Source: Saccharospirillum sp965652395 (GTDB taxonomy: Bacteria > Pseudomonadota > Gammaproteobacteria > Pseudomonadales > Natronospirillaceae). Taken from it: a stretch of 64,000 bases of DNA. Location of the stretch: the NCBI GenBank assembly GCA_965652395.1, contig CBFGUW010000001.1, forward strand, positions 1-64,000. Reading direction: 5' to 3'. Positions 8,887-17,609 of this stretch are shown here, piece after piece (the stretch's first letter is position 1; the number at the start of each line of letters is the position of its first letter). The notes beneath the pieces are model-generated. The model was not told the DNA's origin, did no database searches, and saw only the letters and a program-made list of their open reading frames with translations. Both the position numbers and the translations under genes were made by a program.

Positions 8887-10079
8887 AACGCCTTGAATCC
8901 ATTCTGGAATGGCCGCTGTGGTTCGGAGCCTTTCGTCCTTTTTTCCTGCTGACGGCCGCGAGCGCTGTCGTCTATAGCTTGGCCTGGTGGGGCGCGTTGC
9001 GCTTCGGTTGGTCGTACCCCGGCGCGGGAAGTCACCCGATTGCCTGGCACGGCCATGAAATGCTGCACGCGGTTGTGATGGCGTCGCTGGTCGGCTTTTT
9101 GCTCACCGCTTTGCCGGAATTCACCCAGACGCCTTCCGCCGGCCCTCGAACCTACATCGCTCTTATGCTGATCTGGCTCGCGGGTCGACTGGCGGTCATG
9201 GCATCGGCCTCCTGGGCCGTGTTTGCGCTGGATATGGCGATTCCACTCTGGCTGATCGGTTTTACCTGGGTTCGGGTCCATCACTCGGGTCGGGGACGCG
9301 AGCAGCGAGGGTTTCTCTGGGCCCTGGTGGCGCTTGCGGCCGTCATTGCCGGCTGCCATTTAGCCCAACTCGGGAATGACGATGTGATGCGCTGGCTGCG
9401 GGCGCAGGTCGGTGTCTGGATGATTCTGATTGTGCTCGCCATGAGCCGGATTTCGATGCGCATCGTCAACACCAACCTGCAGGCTATCGCCGCCACCGAT
9501 CGCGTCTATCTCGCGCGACCGCCAAGGCGGAATCTGGCGGTGTTGGCCATAGGCTTGTACACCGCCGCGGAATGGGCCGCGTTGCCGCATTCGGTGTTGG
9601 GGTGGCTGGCGGCCGCCTGCATGGCGGCGCTGTTGAACCTGACCAATGACTGGCACCTCGGGCGCGTTTTGTACCGGCGTTGGGTATTGATTTTGTACCT
9701 GGTGTACTGGTGCATGGCCGGTGGCTACGGTGTGATGGCGGCGGCCTGGCTGGTGGATCTGCCGATGCTCAGTGGCGGTCGTCACCTGCTGATGATGGGC
9801 GCCATGGGCCTGTCGATTGTCTCGGTGCTGTCGATAGCAGGCCGTTCCCACGCCGGTTTGAAACTGGACCCGCGCTTGTGGATGCCCTTGGCCTGTGGCC
9901 TGCTGGTGACCGGAGCGCTGCTCCGTGCCGGCTGGCCTTGGCTGTTCGACTCCCCGCGGGTGCTCACGGTGGTTGTCGGGTGCTGGGCGAGCGCCTGGCT
10001 TATCTATCTGGCCACTTTTACGCGTGTGCTGGTCAGTCCTCGGGCTGACGGGCGTCGAGATGCGAGCGGGCCGGCGTGA
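8880..10079 (+). CDS. nnrS: NnrS family haem-copper membrane protein
   Basis: Polytopic inner-membrane protein of 399 residues with about twelve helices, found in denitrifiers and NO-stressed bacteria, where it protects metabolism during nitrosative stress. Family marks are FGAFRPFF near residue 15 and the conserved AWHGHEMLHA near residue 57, which contributes metal/haem ligands. The ATG at 8880 follows GGGAG and overlaps the stop of the ABC ATPase gene. It is the last gene of the operon, so the ABC transporter is produced with a nitrosative-stress protein. Confidence 0.93.
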   Translation: MLKRLESILEWPLWFGAFRPFFLLTAASAVVYSLAWWGALRFGWSYPGAGSHPIAWHGHEMLHAVVMASLVGFLLTALPEFTQTPSAGPRTYIALMLIWLAGRLAVMASASWAVFALDMAIPLWLIGFTWVRVHHSGRGREQRGFLWALVALAAVIAGCHLAQLGNDDVMRWLRAQVGVWMILIVLAMSRISMRIVNTNLQAIAATDRVYLARPPRRNLAVLAIGLYTAAEWAALPHSVLGWLAAACMAALLNLTNDWHLGRVLYRRWVLILYLVYWCMAGGYGVMAAAWLVDLPMLSGGRHLLMMGAMGLSIVSVLSIAGRSHAGLKLDPRLWMPLACGLLVTGALLRAGWPWLFDSPRVLTVVVGCWASAWLIYLATFTRVLVSPRADGRRDASGPA

Positions 10080-10478
10080 TTGGTGTTCACGCTGACTCTA
10101 TAAAAAAGGATTTGCAGACTCTCAAAGCCGTTGCCAGGGTTACTGCTGCCCGTGCGCGTGCCACAGTACTCAGTCCCGCAGATCAACTGTAAGAGTGTGG
10201 TTTAACTGGACGGGATGAAAATCGATCTGCAGGGGATGCCACGGGGAAGAACGGTACGGCAGGCCTGATTGATCAAATGGTCCATTTGCCTGATGAAACC
10301 GAATGTCGACTTGGCCAGTGGTATTATCAGAGGGCGGACCAATCGTAATACGGCGGACAGTTGGATTTTAAGATCGGGTGGGAAGCGGTGGTCTGCCGCT
10401 TGTCTGCGCGGCAAACTCTAATACATGAATACCTATACATGTGCTCTTATTGATCAACATAAAAACTGGGTAAATACA
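10080..10478. other. Gap between nnrS and tehB
   Basis: No convincing gene. The one notable element is a perfect 15-base palindrome, CAAATGG-T-CCATTTG (10274-10288), about 190 bases before tehB, which could be a repressor site. A 70-codon minus-strand ORF (10202-10414) has no ribosome site and no recognisable family. The gap may mark the edge of transferred DNA, because tehB to the right is AT-rich compared with nnrS. Confidence 0.4.
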
Positions 10479-11057
10479 ATGTCATCTGATATAAACAGCC
10501 GATACGGTTTGAATTCAGCGCATAGTGAAGTGGTGGACCTATGTAGCACTGTCTCACCATGCACAGTTTTGGATATGGGCTGTTCCAATGGGCGTAATGC
10601 TTTATACATGAGTCAGCTAGGTTTTAACGTGACAGCAGTGGATAATGACCCAAATGCCATCCATATGCTAGATAGAATAGTGAAAGAAGAAATGATAAGT
10701 AATATCAATACGAGGGTTTACGACCTTAATAATGCAGAACTTGCCGAAGACTATGGCCTAATCGTTTGCACTGTTACATTAATGTTTTTGAATCCAAATC
10801 GTGTTGACGCTGTTCTTTCCGATATGCAAAAGCACACTTTACCGCACGGTTACAATATGATCGTGTGCGCCATGAATACAGACGATTATCCGTGCCCCCT
10901 TCCTTTTCCTTTTATTCTTGAAGCCGGGCAACTACGCGCAGCTTACGAGGGCTGGGAACTGATTAAATACAACGAGAATGTTGGTACCATGCACAATGGC
11001 GCGCAGTTGAAGTTCGCAACCTTGCTGGCGCGTAAACCCGATTATCTCGAAATATAG
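10479..11057 (+). CDS. tehB: TehB-type S-adenosylmethionine methyltransferase
   Basis: Cytoplasmic class I methyltransferase of about 192 residues, closely resembling TehB, which methylates tellurite and selenite using SAM. Motif I is VLDMGCSNGRN (about residue 31). Downstream family blocks are TVTLMFLNPN, GYNMIVCAMNTDDYPCPLPFPF and AYEGWELIKYNENVG. The start at 10479 aligns with the family; an in-frame ATG at 10425 adds 18 unconserved residues. The gene is visibly richer in A and T than its neighbours, suggesting later acquisition. A TehA-like transporter lies 5 kb away in the opposite direction. Confidence 0.85.
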   Translation: MSSDINSRYGLNSAHSEVVDLCSTVSPCTVLDMGCSNGRNALYMSQLGFNVTAVDNDPNAIHMLDRIVKEEMISNINTRVYDLNNAELAEDYGLIVCTVTLMFLNPNRVDAVLSDMQKHTLPHGYNMIVCAMNTDDYPCPLPFPFILEAGQLRAAYEGWELIKYNENVGTMHNGAQLKFATLLARKPDYLEI

Positions 11058-11106
11058 ACAGTATTTCAAGCCTGAAGGGTACGCCAATATTGAGGAGTAT
11101 TAAGTA

Positions 11107-12453
11107 ATGAGCAGCAGTATTGAACGCATTCACGCCATTTATGATCTGGTGGTTCAACGCAATCAGGCCGAACCGGAGTTTCACCAAGCAGTGTGGGAGG
11201 TGATTGAAACGCTGATTCCCGTCCTGGACAAACATCCGCAATACGCCCAACAGAAGATCATTGAGCGAATCTGTGAGCCCGAAAGGCAGGTTATCTTTCG
11301 CGTTCCCTGGCAGGATGATAAAGGTGAAGTGCACATCAATCGCGGGTTTCGCGTAGGGTTCAATAGTGTTCTGGGGCCTTATAAGGGTGGCCTACGGTTT
11401 CATCCCAGCGTGACGCTCGGAACAATTAAATTCCTGGCATTCGAGCAAACATTTAAAAACGCCTTGACTGGTTTGCCAATTGGCAGTGGTAAGGGTGGTT
11501 CGGACTTTGATCCCAAAGGAAAGTCAGACAATGAAGTGATGCGATTTTGTCAAAGTTTTATGACTGAGCTCTATCGGCATATTGGTGAGTTAACCGACGT
11601 ACCAGCCGGCGACATAGGTGTGGGATCGCGGGAAATCGGCTATCTGTTTGGGCAATACAAACGCATTACCAATCGCTATGAGTCGGGGGTTTTGACCGGT
11701 AAAAGCCCCGCCTGGGGCGGCGCTTTGGTGCGTAAGGAGGCGACTGGTTATGGCGCGGTGTTTTTTGCCGAGGAGATGCTGAAAGTTAATGGACAGGACC
11801 TGGAAGGGACTCGTTGCCTCGTATCCGGATCGGGCAATGTCGCCATCTATGCGATTGAAAAACTTCAGAATCTGGGTGCCAACGTAGTGGCTTGTTCAGA
11901 TTCCACCGGGGTGATCTTTGACCAAAAGGGCATCGATCTGAATGTTCTAAAACAAATCAAGGAAGTGGACCGGCAGCGCATTCATGTCTACGTGGATAGT
12001 CATCCTGATGCGGAGTATCTGGAAGGCGGCAATATATGGGACATCCCCTGCGATGTTGCGCTGCCATGCGCAACACAAAACGAACTTGATGCCAGCTCGG
12101 CACGCAAGCTTATTGCCAACGGCTGTATTGCTATCAGTGAAGGCGCGAACATGCCGTGTTCACCGGAAGCGGTGGATGTTTTTCTAAAAGGGGGTATCGC
12201 CTACGGACCCGGTAAAGCTGCTAATGCGGGCGGGGTGGCCACTTCAGCTTTGGAGATGCAGCAGAACGCTAGTCGGGATGCCTGGAGTTTCGAGTACTCG
12301 GAAGCGCGTTTGCGAGAAATCATGACCAATATTCATCGGGACTGTTACAACATATCCGAAGAGTACGACTGCAAAGCCAATTATGTTGTAGGCGCGAATA
12401 TTGCAAGCTTTCGTAAAGTTGCCGATGCCATGCTAGCGTTCGGGATCATCTAG
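11107..12453 (+). CDS. gdhA: NADP-specific glutamate dehydrogenase
   Basis: Cytoplasmic enzyme that makes glutamate from 2-oxoglutarate, ammonium and NADPH; 448 residues, the length of the hexameric bacterial enzyme. Visible are the glutamate-binding segment (GPYKGGLRFHPS, about residue 90), the catalytic-lysine region (GSGKGGSDFDPKGKS, about residue 127) and the nucleotide fold (VSGSGNVAIYAIEKL, about residue 238). GAGGAG precedes the start. No intrinsic terminator beyond a 6-bp GCCGTG/CACGGC hairpin right after the stop. It would assimilate ammonium; no link to the upstream cluster is shown. Confidence 0.97.
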   Translation: MSSSIERIHAIYDLVVQRNQAEPEFHQAVWEVIETLIPVLDKHPQYAQQKIIERICEPERQVIFRVPWQDDKGEVHINRGFRVGFNSVLGPYKGGLRFHPSVTLGTIKFLAFEQTFKNALTGLPIGSGKGGSDFDPKGKSDNEVMRFCQSFMTELYRHIGELTDVPAGDIGVGSREIGYLFGQYKRITNRYESGVLTGKSPAWGGALVRKEATGYGAVFFAEEMLKVNGQDLEGTRCLVSGSGNVAIYAIEKLQNLGANVVACSDSTGVIFDQKGIDLNVLKQIKEVDRQRIHVYVDSHPDAEYLEGGNIWDIPCDVALPCATQNELDASSARKLIANGCIAISEGANMPCSPEAVDVFLKGGIAYGPGKAANAGGVATSALEMQQNASRDAWSFEYSEARLREIMTNIHRDCYNISEEYDCKANYVVGANIASFRKVADAMLAFGII

Positions 12454-12469
12454 CCGTGTTTCACGGCAT

Positions 12470-12643
12470 TCAAGTTCGCCAATTGCCAAGTGCATAGTAA
12501 CCACTGCTGACGCTTTTTGCAGGGATGACCTGAGCGTCCTGGTTGGTGAACAGAGTATCCAGGCGATTGGTCAACTTCGTATCGCGCTTGATGCCGCAGG
12601 CTTGAGGCTTGGCCGGTGATTCGCATGTTGAACGCATTTGCAT
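12470..12643 (-). CDS. Possible small ORF convergent with gdhA
   Basis: A 57-codon minus-strand ORF whose product looks soluble and mildly basic, ending SSGYYALGNWRT. A second in-frame ATG lies two codons in, preceded by AGGG. No family is recognised and the region around it looks decayed, so it may be a remnant or chance. Confidence 0.22.
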   Translation of the reverse strand: MQMRSTCESPAKPQACGIKRDTKLTNRLDTLFTNQDAQVIPAKSVSSGYYALGNWRT

Positions 12644-12934
12644 GTGCCCTAATATGACCTTTGGGTAAGAACCTACAAAGGCTTATCAGCTATTCGAACC
12701 TTTGAGTGGCAAAGTCCATTGTAATCCTCAAATCGGTGTCTGTATTCAGGATATTGGCAAAGTATCTACGGGTTAGGGCTTCACCAATGAGCAGTGATTG
12801 TCAGTGGTTGGCCAATGCTACAGTAGACAAGGCACTTGCTTTGTTGGCATTGATGTGTAATAAAGCAATGCGGCAGTGGCTGGACACACCGAGACGGCTC
12901 CAATACTGAGTCTGTCCCGATTTTCATTACTTTA

Positions 12935-13096
12935 TTACGAGCAGGATTCGCTGCAGAAATCCTCGGCGTACTTGCCCTTTTCCTGAGTTTCATCCGGTTT
13001 TATTTCGGCATTTTCAGTTGACTCGACAGCTTGCGCTGTTGTGGGCTCGGACTCTGTATCTACTTTCTAAGGGGGGCTCAAGAAGGAGTGGGACAT
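12935..13096 (-). pseudogene. Small acidic ORF interrupted by an amber codon
   Basis: A 54-codon frame with a good ribosome site (AGAGGA, about seven bases before ATG) starts MSHSFLSPP, meets TAG at codon 10, then stays open for 43 codons. The downstream part has protein-like composition: rich in Glu, Thr and Pro, ending with two cysteines (EDFCSESCS). A single base change (CAG to TAG) would explain the break. It is either a recent pseudogene or a read-through product. The surroundings contain GTCTGT/GTCCCGATTT sequences like those near REP elements. Confidence 0.3.
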
Positions 13097-13177
13097 TTGA
13101 GATCCTCTATAGATCGCCGTAAGCTATAAGTCGGCTTATGTTGTCGCATTCCTTGAATCAAGACGCTCCAGGTGTAT

Positions 13178-13948
13178 ATGATAAGCGATCCAATATTTTA
13201 TCTGCTTGCTATTCCAGCCACTCTACTATACGGAATTTCAAAAGGCGGCATGGGAGGTGGCTTGGGAATCGTTGCGGTTCCCATGATGGCGCTGGTGATC
13301 TCACCCGGTCAGGCAGCGGCCATCATGCTACCTATATTGTGCGTGATGGATCTGTTTGCGGTTTGGGGCTTTCGAGGAGTATACGACAAGCCAAATCTAC
13401 GCATTATACTGCCTGCATCCCTAGTGGGAATCAGTTTGGGTGCTGCGACCTATCAGTACCTGTCGGACGATCACATCAAGTTATTTATTGGTCTCATTTC
13501 TCTCGTGTTCGCACTGAACTGGGTGGTACAGCAATGGCGTGGACATGCGCCGAAAGCCAAGCCGGTCAGCAGGTTGGCAGGTTGGTTTTACGGTGCACTG
13601 GCGGGGCTGACCAGTTTCAGTGTTCACGCGGGTGGTCCGCCGATCAATATGTATCTCTTGCCTCAACAAATGAATAAAACCCTATTTGTCGGTACGACAG
13701 TGGTTTTTTTTACTGTGGTCAATTATGTCAAACTGGTGCCCTACGCCTGGATGGGAATGCTCGATACCAGTAATCTGAAGACGTCACTCGCCTTGGTGAT
13801 TATCGCACCGATCGGCATTCGTACGGGTATGTACCTGCATAATAGAATCGATGAAGTCAGGTTCTACTGGTTTTGCTATGTGTTGTTAATCGCGGCGGGT
13901 GGCAAGTTAGTGTTCGATAGCTTGACGGCACTACTGCCCCATGCTTGA
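13178..13948 (+). CDS. TauE/SafE (TSUP) family membrane exporter
   Basis: Inner-membrane protein of 256 residues with about eight helices and the family opening GISKGGMGGGLGIVAVP near residue 21; the second repeat begins near residue 140 (GLTSFSVHAGGPPINMYLLP). Family members export sulfite, sulfoacetate or related anions. The ATG at 13178 follows AGG at six bases; GTG two codons upstream is the alternative. It stands alone, with a 186-base featureless gap to the convergent LysR gene. Confidence 0.85.
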   Translation: MISDPIFYLLAIPATLLYGISKGGMGGGLGIVAVPMMALVISPGQAAAIMLPILCVMDLFAVWGFRGVYDKPNLRIILPASLVGISLGAATYQYLSDDHIKLFIGLISLVFALNWVVQQWRGHAPKAKPVSRLAGWFYGALAGLTSFSVHAGGPPINMYLLPQQMNKTLFVGTTVVFFTVVNYVKLVPYAWMGMLDTSNLKTSLALVIIAPIGIRTGMYLHNRIDEVRFYWFCYVLLIAAGGKLVFDSLTALLPHA

Positions 13949-14134
13949 ACCAAAGCCCCATCGACATCATTAGGGACGAAGGACTCCAAATGAACCGTAT
14001 TAAAAAGCTTCCTGGGTGATGTCGAGACCGCGCATTGTTCTGAATGTCTCCGGATGGGTGGCCTGTGACCATATTATCAATCCCAAGGTTCATGAGGGAT
14101 AATTTCATCAGCCTGTTAGGGTATCCGGGTTTCG

Positions 14135-14986
14135 TTAGATTAACCGTCTCGAAAACAGTCTTGCCAATTCCTCCGTCCAGGCGGTAGACACCAATGGATG
14201 CCCCTGAGCCGCATTCACCAGCACAATGTCGATACTGGGAAGTGTCGGTAATTCAAACCTGGCGTCCACTTCCACCAAATCCTCCGGTAACGAGGCCGTT
14301 GCCGCTGCGGTGATCGCCGTTTTCTTTCGTACTAATGCCATCAAGGCACCCGCATTGGCGCTTAGGGCTTTTATTTGATAAGCCCGATGGGCTTTGTCCA
14401 GCCCATCCAGTGCCGAGCTGTGAAATTTGCAGTCCGCTTCGTATAAAGCGAGGGGAATGGTGTTTTGGTTGCTCCAGTCGAACTCAGGGTGTTGAATCCA
14501 GATGCCTCTGTCGTGCATCAGCACATGCCCTTCCTCACTGCTGACGGAGCGCGTGAGAATCGCCATGTCCAGTTCGCCGTCGTCCATCATGGTTCTCAGG
14601 CGGATGGTGGGTGCGCAGACCAGTTGCAGCTGCAGCTCAGGATGTTGGGCGTGAATGCACTCGACCAGTAAGGGCAGCAGACTCTGAGCATAATCATCCG
14701 GGCTGCCGATCCGAAGAATCGGGATCCGGGTGGTGGTTCTCAGGTGGGTAAGGGCTTCATCATGCAAAGCCAGTAGTCGGCGGGCGTAGCTGACCAGTTG
14801 CTTGCCGTCTTCGGTGAGTTCCAGGTTGCGGCCTTCTTTGTAGAAGAGGGCGCACTCGGTTTGCTCTTCCAGCCGCTTCATTTGCATGCTGAGGGCGGCC
14901 TGGGTTCGGTGCACCTGTCGTGCGGCGCGGGTCAGGCTGCCGGTATCCACGACGGCGATGTAGGCTCGGAGTAAGTCGATGTCCAT
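14135..14986 (-). CDS. LysR family transcriptional regulator
   Basis: 283-residue regulator with an N-terminal winged helix-turn-helix (residues 1-60, core VVDTGSLTRAARQVHRTQAALS) and a periplasmic-binding-like effector domain from about residue 88 (PILRIGSPDDYAQSLLP). It is divergent from the glutathione S-transferase gene, about 150 bases apart, the standard arrangement for LysR control of a neighbour. Effector unknown. Confidence 0.92.
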   Translation of the reverse strand: MDIDLLRAYIAVVDTGSLTRAARQVHRTQAALSMQMKRLEEQTECALFYKEGRNLELTEDGKQLVSYARRLLALHDEALTHLRTTTRIPILRIGSPDDYAQSLLPLLVECIHAQHPELQLQLVCAPTIRLRTMMDDGELDMAILTRSVSSEEGHVLMHDRGIWIQHPEFDWSNQNTIPLALYEADCKFHSSALDGLDKAHRAYQIKALSANAGALMALVRKKTAITAAATASLPEDLVEVDARFELPTLPSIDIVLVNAAQGHPLVSTAWTEELARLFSRRLI

Positions 14987-15137
14987 CTTGGGGCGGGTGG
15001 TCCTATCTATCAGCGTTGCTTATGGCTGGTGTCAGTTTTATTCGATTGTCGCTCTTTCGGAAAACGGGGAAACTCCCTGTCGGCGTTCAGGCCGAATAAC
15101 CCGGCCCCCGTCGATCATCCCTATTCTGGAGACTCCC

Positions 15138-15740
15138 ATGATCTTGCACGACTACCTGCCATCCGGCAACGGTTACAAGGTGCGTTTGCTGTTGAATCTG
15201 CTGCAGCGGCCTTATGAATACCGTCACTATGACATCATTCAAGGCGGAACCAGAACCCCTTCCTTTTTGCGGATGAACCCGGCGGGTAAGATTCCGGTGC
15301 TGGAGCTGGATGATGGCCGTTTCCTGAGCGAATCCAACGCCATTCTCTATTTTCTGGCGCAGGGAACGGACTATTGGCCGGAAGACCCCTGGGATCAGGC
15401 TCAGGTGTTAAGGTGGATGAATTTCGAGCAGTACAGCCACGAGCCGAATATCGCCACGCCCCGGTTCTGGCTCGGGCATCTGGGCATGAATGAAGAGCGT
15501 GAGGCCTTGTTGCCTGGTAAGCAGGCATCGGGAAGAGCCGCGCTGGCGGTAATGGATGAACACCTTGCTGCGGAGCCCTATTTTGTCGGTGGGCGCTACA
15601 CCATTGCCGATATCGCTCTCTATGCCTATACCCATGTGGCTGACGAAGGGGGCTTTGAGTTGAACGATTATCCCAATATCGTCGCCTGGATGGCGCGGAT
15701 CGCCAGCGAACCCCACCACAGTTTGATCACCGAAGAATAA
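15138..15740 (+). CDS. Glutathione S-transferase family protein
   Basis: Cytoplasmic protein of 200 residues. The thioredoxin-like N-domain has the substrate-proximal serine/asparagine region (YLPSGNGYKVRLLLNLL), the cis-proline NPAGKIPVLEL and the glutathione-binding SNAILYFLA near residue 64. The C-terminal helical domain includes the family's FTIAD-type N-cap (RYTIADIALYAY). GGAG precedes the ATG; a longer in-frame ORF from 14979 would run into the lysR promoter and is rejected. Likely controlled by the divergent LysR protein. Confidence 0.92.
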   Translation: MILHDYLPSGNGYKVRLLLNLLQRPYEYRHYDIIQGGTRTPSFLRMNPAGKIPVLELDDGRFLSESNAILYFLAQGTDYWPEDPWDQAQVLRWMNFEQYSHEPNIATPRFWLGHLGMNEEREALLPGKQASGRAALAVMDEHLAAEPYFVGGRYTIADIALYAYTHVADEGGFELNDYPNIVAWMARIASEPHHSLITEE

Positions 15741-15746
15741 TGAATG

Positions 15747-15776
15747 GCAACCGGGCTACTCCATCGGCCCGGTTGC
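15747..15776. terminator. Hairpin after the GST gene
   Basis: GCAACCGGGC (15747-15756) pairs exactly with GCCCGGTTGC (15767-15776), a 10-bp stem with a 10-base loop directly behind the stop. No T-run follows, so termination may be partial. Confidence 0.55.
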
Positions 15777-15987
15777 TGAACTCTTGCCGTTATTGATGAC
15801 CTCCGGGAAATCCCGCCCTGGTTTTTTGACCTGATTCATTCCAGAAATTAAACGGTCGTTTGAATTTTTACGTCTTTCGTCGCCTTTCCCAATCAGATCG
15901 ATACACTGCCGCACCCAATAATAAGAAGACCCGGGTGAATGTGCGGTTCCGAAACCTGCGCAATTCCCCAAGCACAGGAAGTTCGGC

Positions 15988-17586
15988 ATGTCTTTTCGTT
16001 TTGTGTTGTTTGTATTGGCCTTGATATTGGGTAGTGGCATTCGGGCGGAATCGTTGGTTCTGAACGGTCTGGCATCCTACCAGCACCTGAGTAAGGAATA
16101 TTACCTTGCCGCTCTGTATACCGAGCGACCCTTTACTTCCCTTGATGCCTATCGGGAAGACGAAGGTGCCAAGAAACTGGTGATTAAAGTCAGCACCGAA
16201 CGTTGGTCGCCCCGCCGTTTCAACCTGATATGGAAGCAGGACATTGCGATCAACAACGATCTTAAAGCCAACCCGGACATTACCCGACTCATTCAACAGT
16301 TCACCGAAACACCGCTCACCCCTTTGACCATTGGAGATGTTGTTGAGGTGGAATTGAAGCCGGGCGATGGCTCGGTGGTCTCACTCAATGGTCAGCCCTG
16401 GCTGCGTTCGAGTTCCAACGAATTATTTCATTTCATTGCCAATGCCTGGCTGGGTGATATTCCGGCATCGCAACGTTTTCAGTCGCAATTACTGGTGGCG
16501 GGTGAATTGGATACCGCACAACGGCTGGAGCTATTGCCTCGTTTCGATGCGCTCACAATCGATCCGCAACGAACCTCCCTGCTCAGCGAGTGGCGGCAAG
16601 AGGAGGAAGCTGAAGCAATTCGACAATCGGAATTGAAGCGTCAGGAAGAGGCTCGGCTGAAAGCGTTGGCGGCCCAACGTCAGCGTGACGCGGAAGCGCT
16701 GGCGCAGGCAAAGGCCGAAGCCGATCGGCTGGCGGCGGCCAAAGCACGGGCGGAGGCCGAGGCGGCCGCACTGGCGACGGCACGCGCCAAGGCTCGTGCT
16801 GAAGCTGAAGCTCTGGCTCAGGCCCGGGCGGAGGCCGAGGCATTGGCGGAAGCCCGCGCCGAAGCGGAAGCCCTCCGGTTGGCCGAGCAACGTAACCAGC
16901 AAACCGCCGAACGCAAAGCCTACCAATGGGCGCTGTATCAGTGGAACGTGCAGCGCCAGGTGTATCCGAAAGTGACCTATCCGGATTGGGCCAGGCAGCT
17001 CTCGCAGGAAGGTGAAGTGCAGCTGGATCTAGTACTCAGCAAGACCGGTCAATTGCTGGCGGTGACCGGTATGCGACCGGCCGACGCCGGTTTATTGGGA
17101 CAATCACTTCGGGCCGCGGTTGAGTCGGCCGCACCCTTTGGGCCACTGCCTTCGGATTTCGTGGAAGAGCAGTATCGAGTGACGCTGCGCTACACCTTCC
17201 GCCTTGCCCAGCCCCGGGCTGTTCTGCCTCCCAAACCGCAACCACCGGCGTTCATGGCGGGTGAGGAACCCGCGCTTACGGACGATGAAAAAGCAGCGCT
17301 GTTGGCCGGTTATCAGTCCCGGGTTCGTGAACAGGTGTTGAATGCCGTGGAATATCCCTATTGGGCGGAAAGCCTGGGCCAGGAAGGTCGGGTAGGGGTG
17401 GCCGTCCGTGTGAGTGCCGACGGGACTCTGGTTGAGGTTCGGCTGGAGGAAGCGTCCCGTCATGCCGTGCTGAATAAAGAACTGCAGGATGCCGCCGGGC
17501 GGGCGGCGCCCTTTGAAGCCATACCGGATGAATTGGGCCTGGCCCGGGCGGATATCGGCATCGTCCATGAATTCACTTTGAAGTAA
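15988..17586 (+). CDS. Chalcone-isomerase-like protein with coiled coil and two TonB-C-like domains
   Basis: Exported 532-residue protein. A signal peptide (residues 1-21, ending IRAES) is followed by a bacterial chalcone-isomerase-like domain (about 22-170; VVSLNGQPW and the FIANAWLGD block). A long Glu/Ala/Arg coiled coil follows (about 200-310), built of imperfect ARAEAEAL units. Two TonB C-terminal-like domains complete it (about 325-415 and 445-530; YPDWARQLSQEGEVQLDL and YPYWAESLGQEGRVGVAV). TonB-C domains normally contact outer-membrane transporters; two in one chain without a TonB membrane anchor is unusual. The porin gene begins 23 bases later, so the two are probably co-transcribed. 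The function cannot be assigned. Confidence 0.75.
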   Translation: MSFRFVLFVLALILGSGIRAESLVLNGLASYQHLSKEYYLAALYTERPFTSLDAYREDEGAKKLVIKVSTERWSPRRFNLIWKQDIAINNDLKANPDITRLIQQFTETPLTPLTIGDVVEVELKPGDGSVVSLNGQPWLRSSSNELFHFIANAWLGDIPASQRFQSQLLVAGELDTAQRLELLPRFDALTIDPQRTSLLSEWRQEEEAEAIRQSELKRQEEARLKALAAQRQRDAEALAQAKAEADRLAAAKARAEAEAAALATARAKARAEAEALAQARAEAEALAEARAEAEALRLAEQRNQQTAERKAYQWALYQWNVQRQVYPKVTYPDWARQLSQEGEVQLDLVLSKTGQLLAVTGMRPADAGLLGQSLRAAVESAAPFGPLPSDFVEEQYRVTLRYTFRLAQPRAVLPPKPQPPAFMAGEEPALTDDEKAALLAGYQSRVREQVLNAVEYPYWAESLGQEGRVGVAVRVSADGTLVEVRLEEASRHAVLNKELQDAAGRAAPFEAIPDELGLARADIGIVHEFTLK

Positions 17587-17609
17587 GCCACCTCTGCTAG
17601 GAGATGCCT

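Noticed and set aside
10202..10414. 70-codon minus-strand ORF after nnrS
   Set aside because: Some hydrophobic character but no start signal and no recognisable domain.
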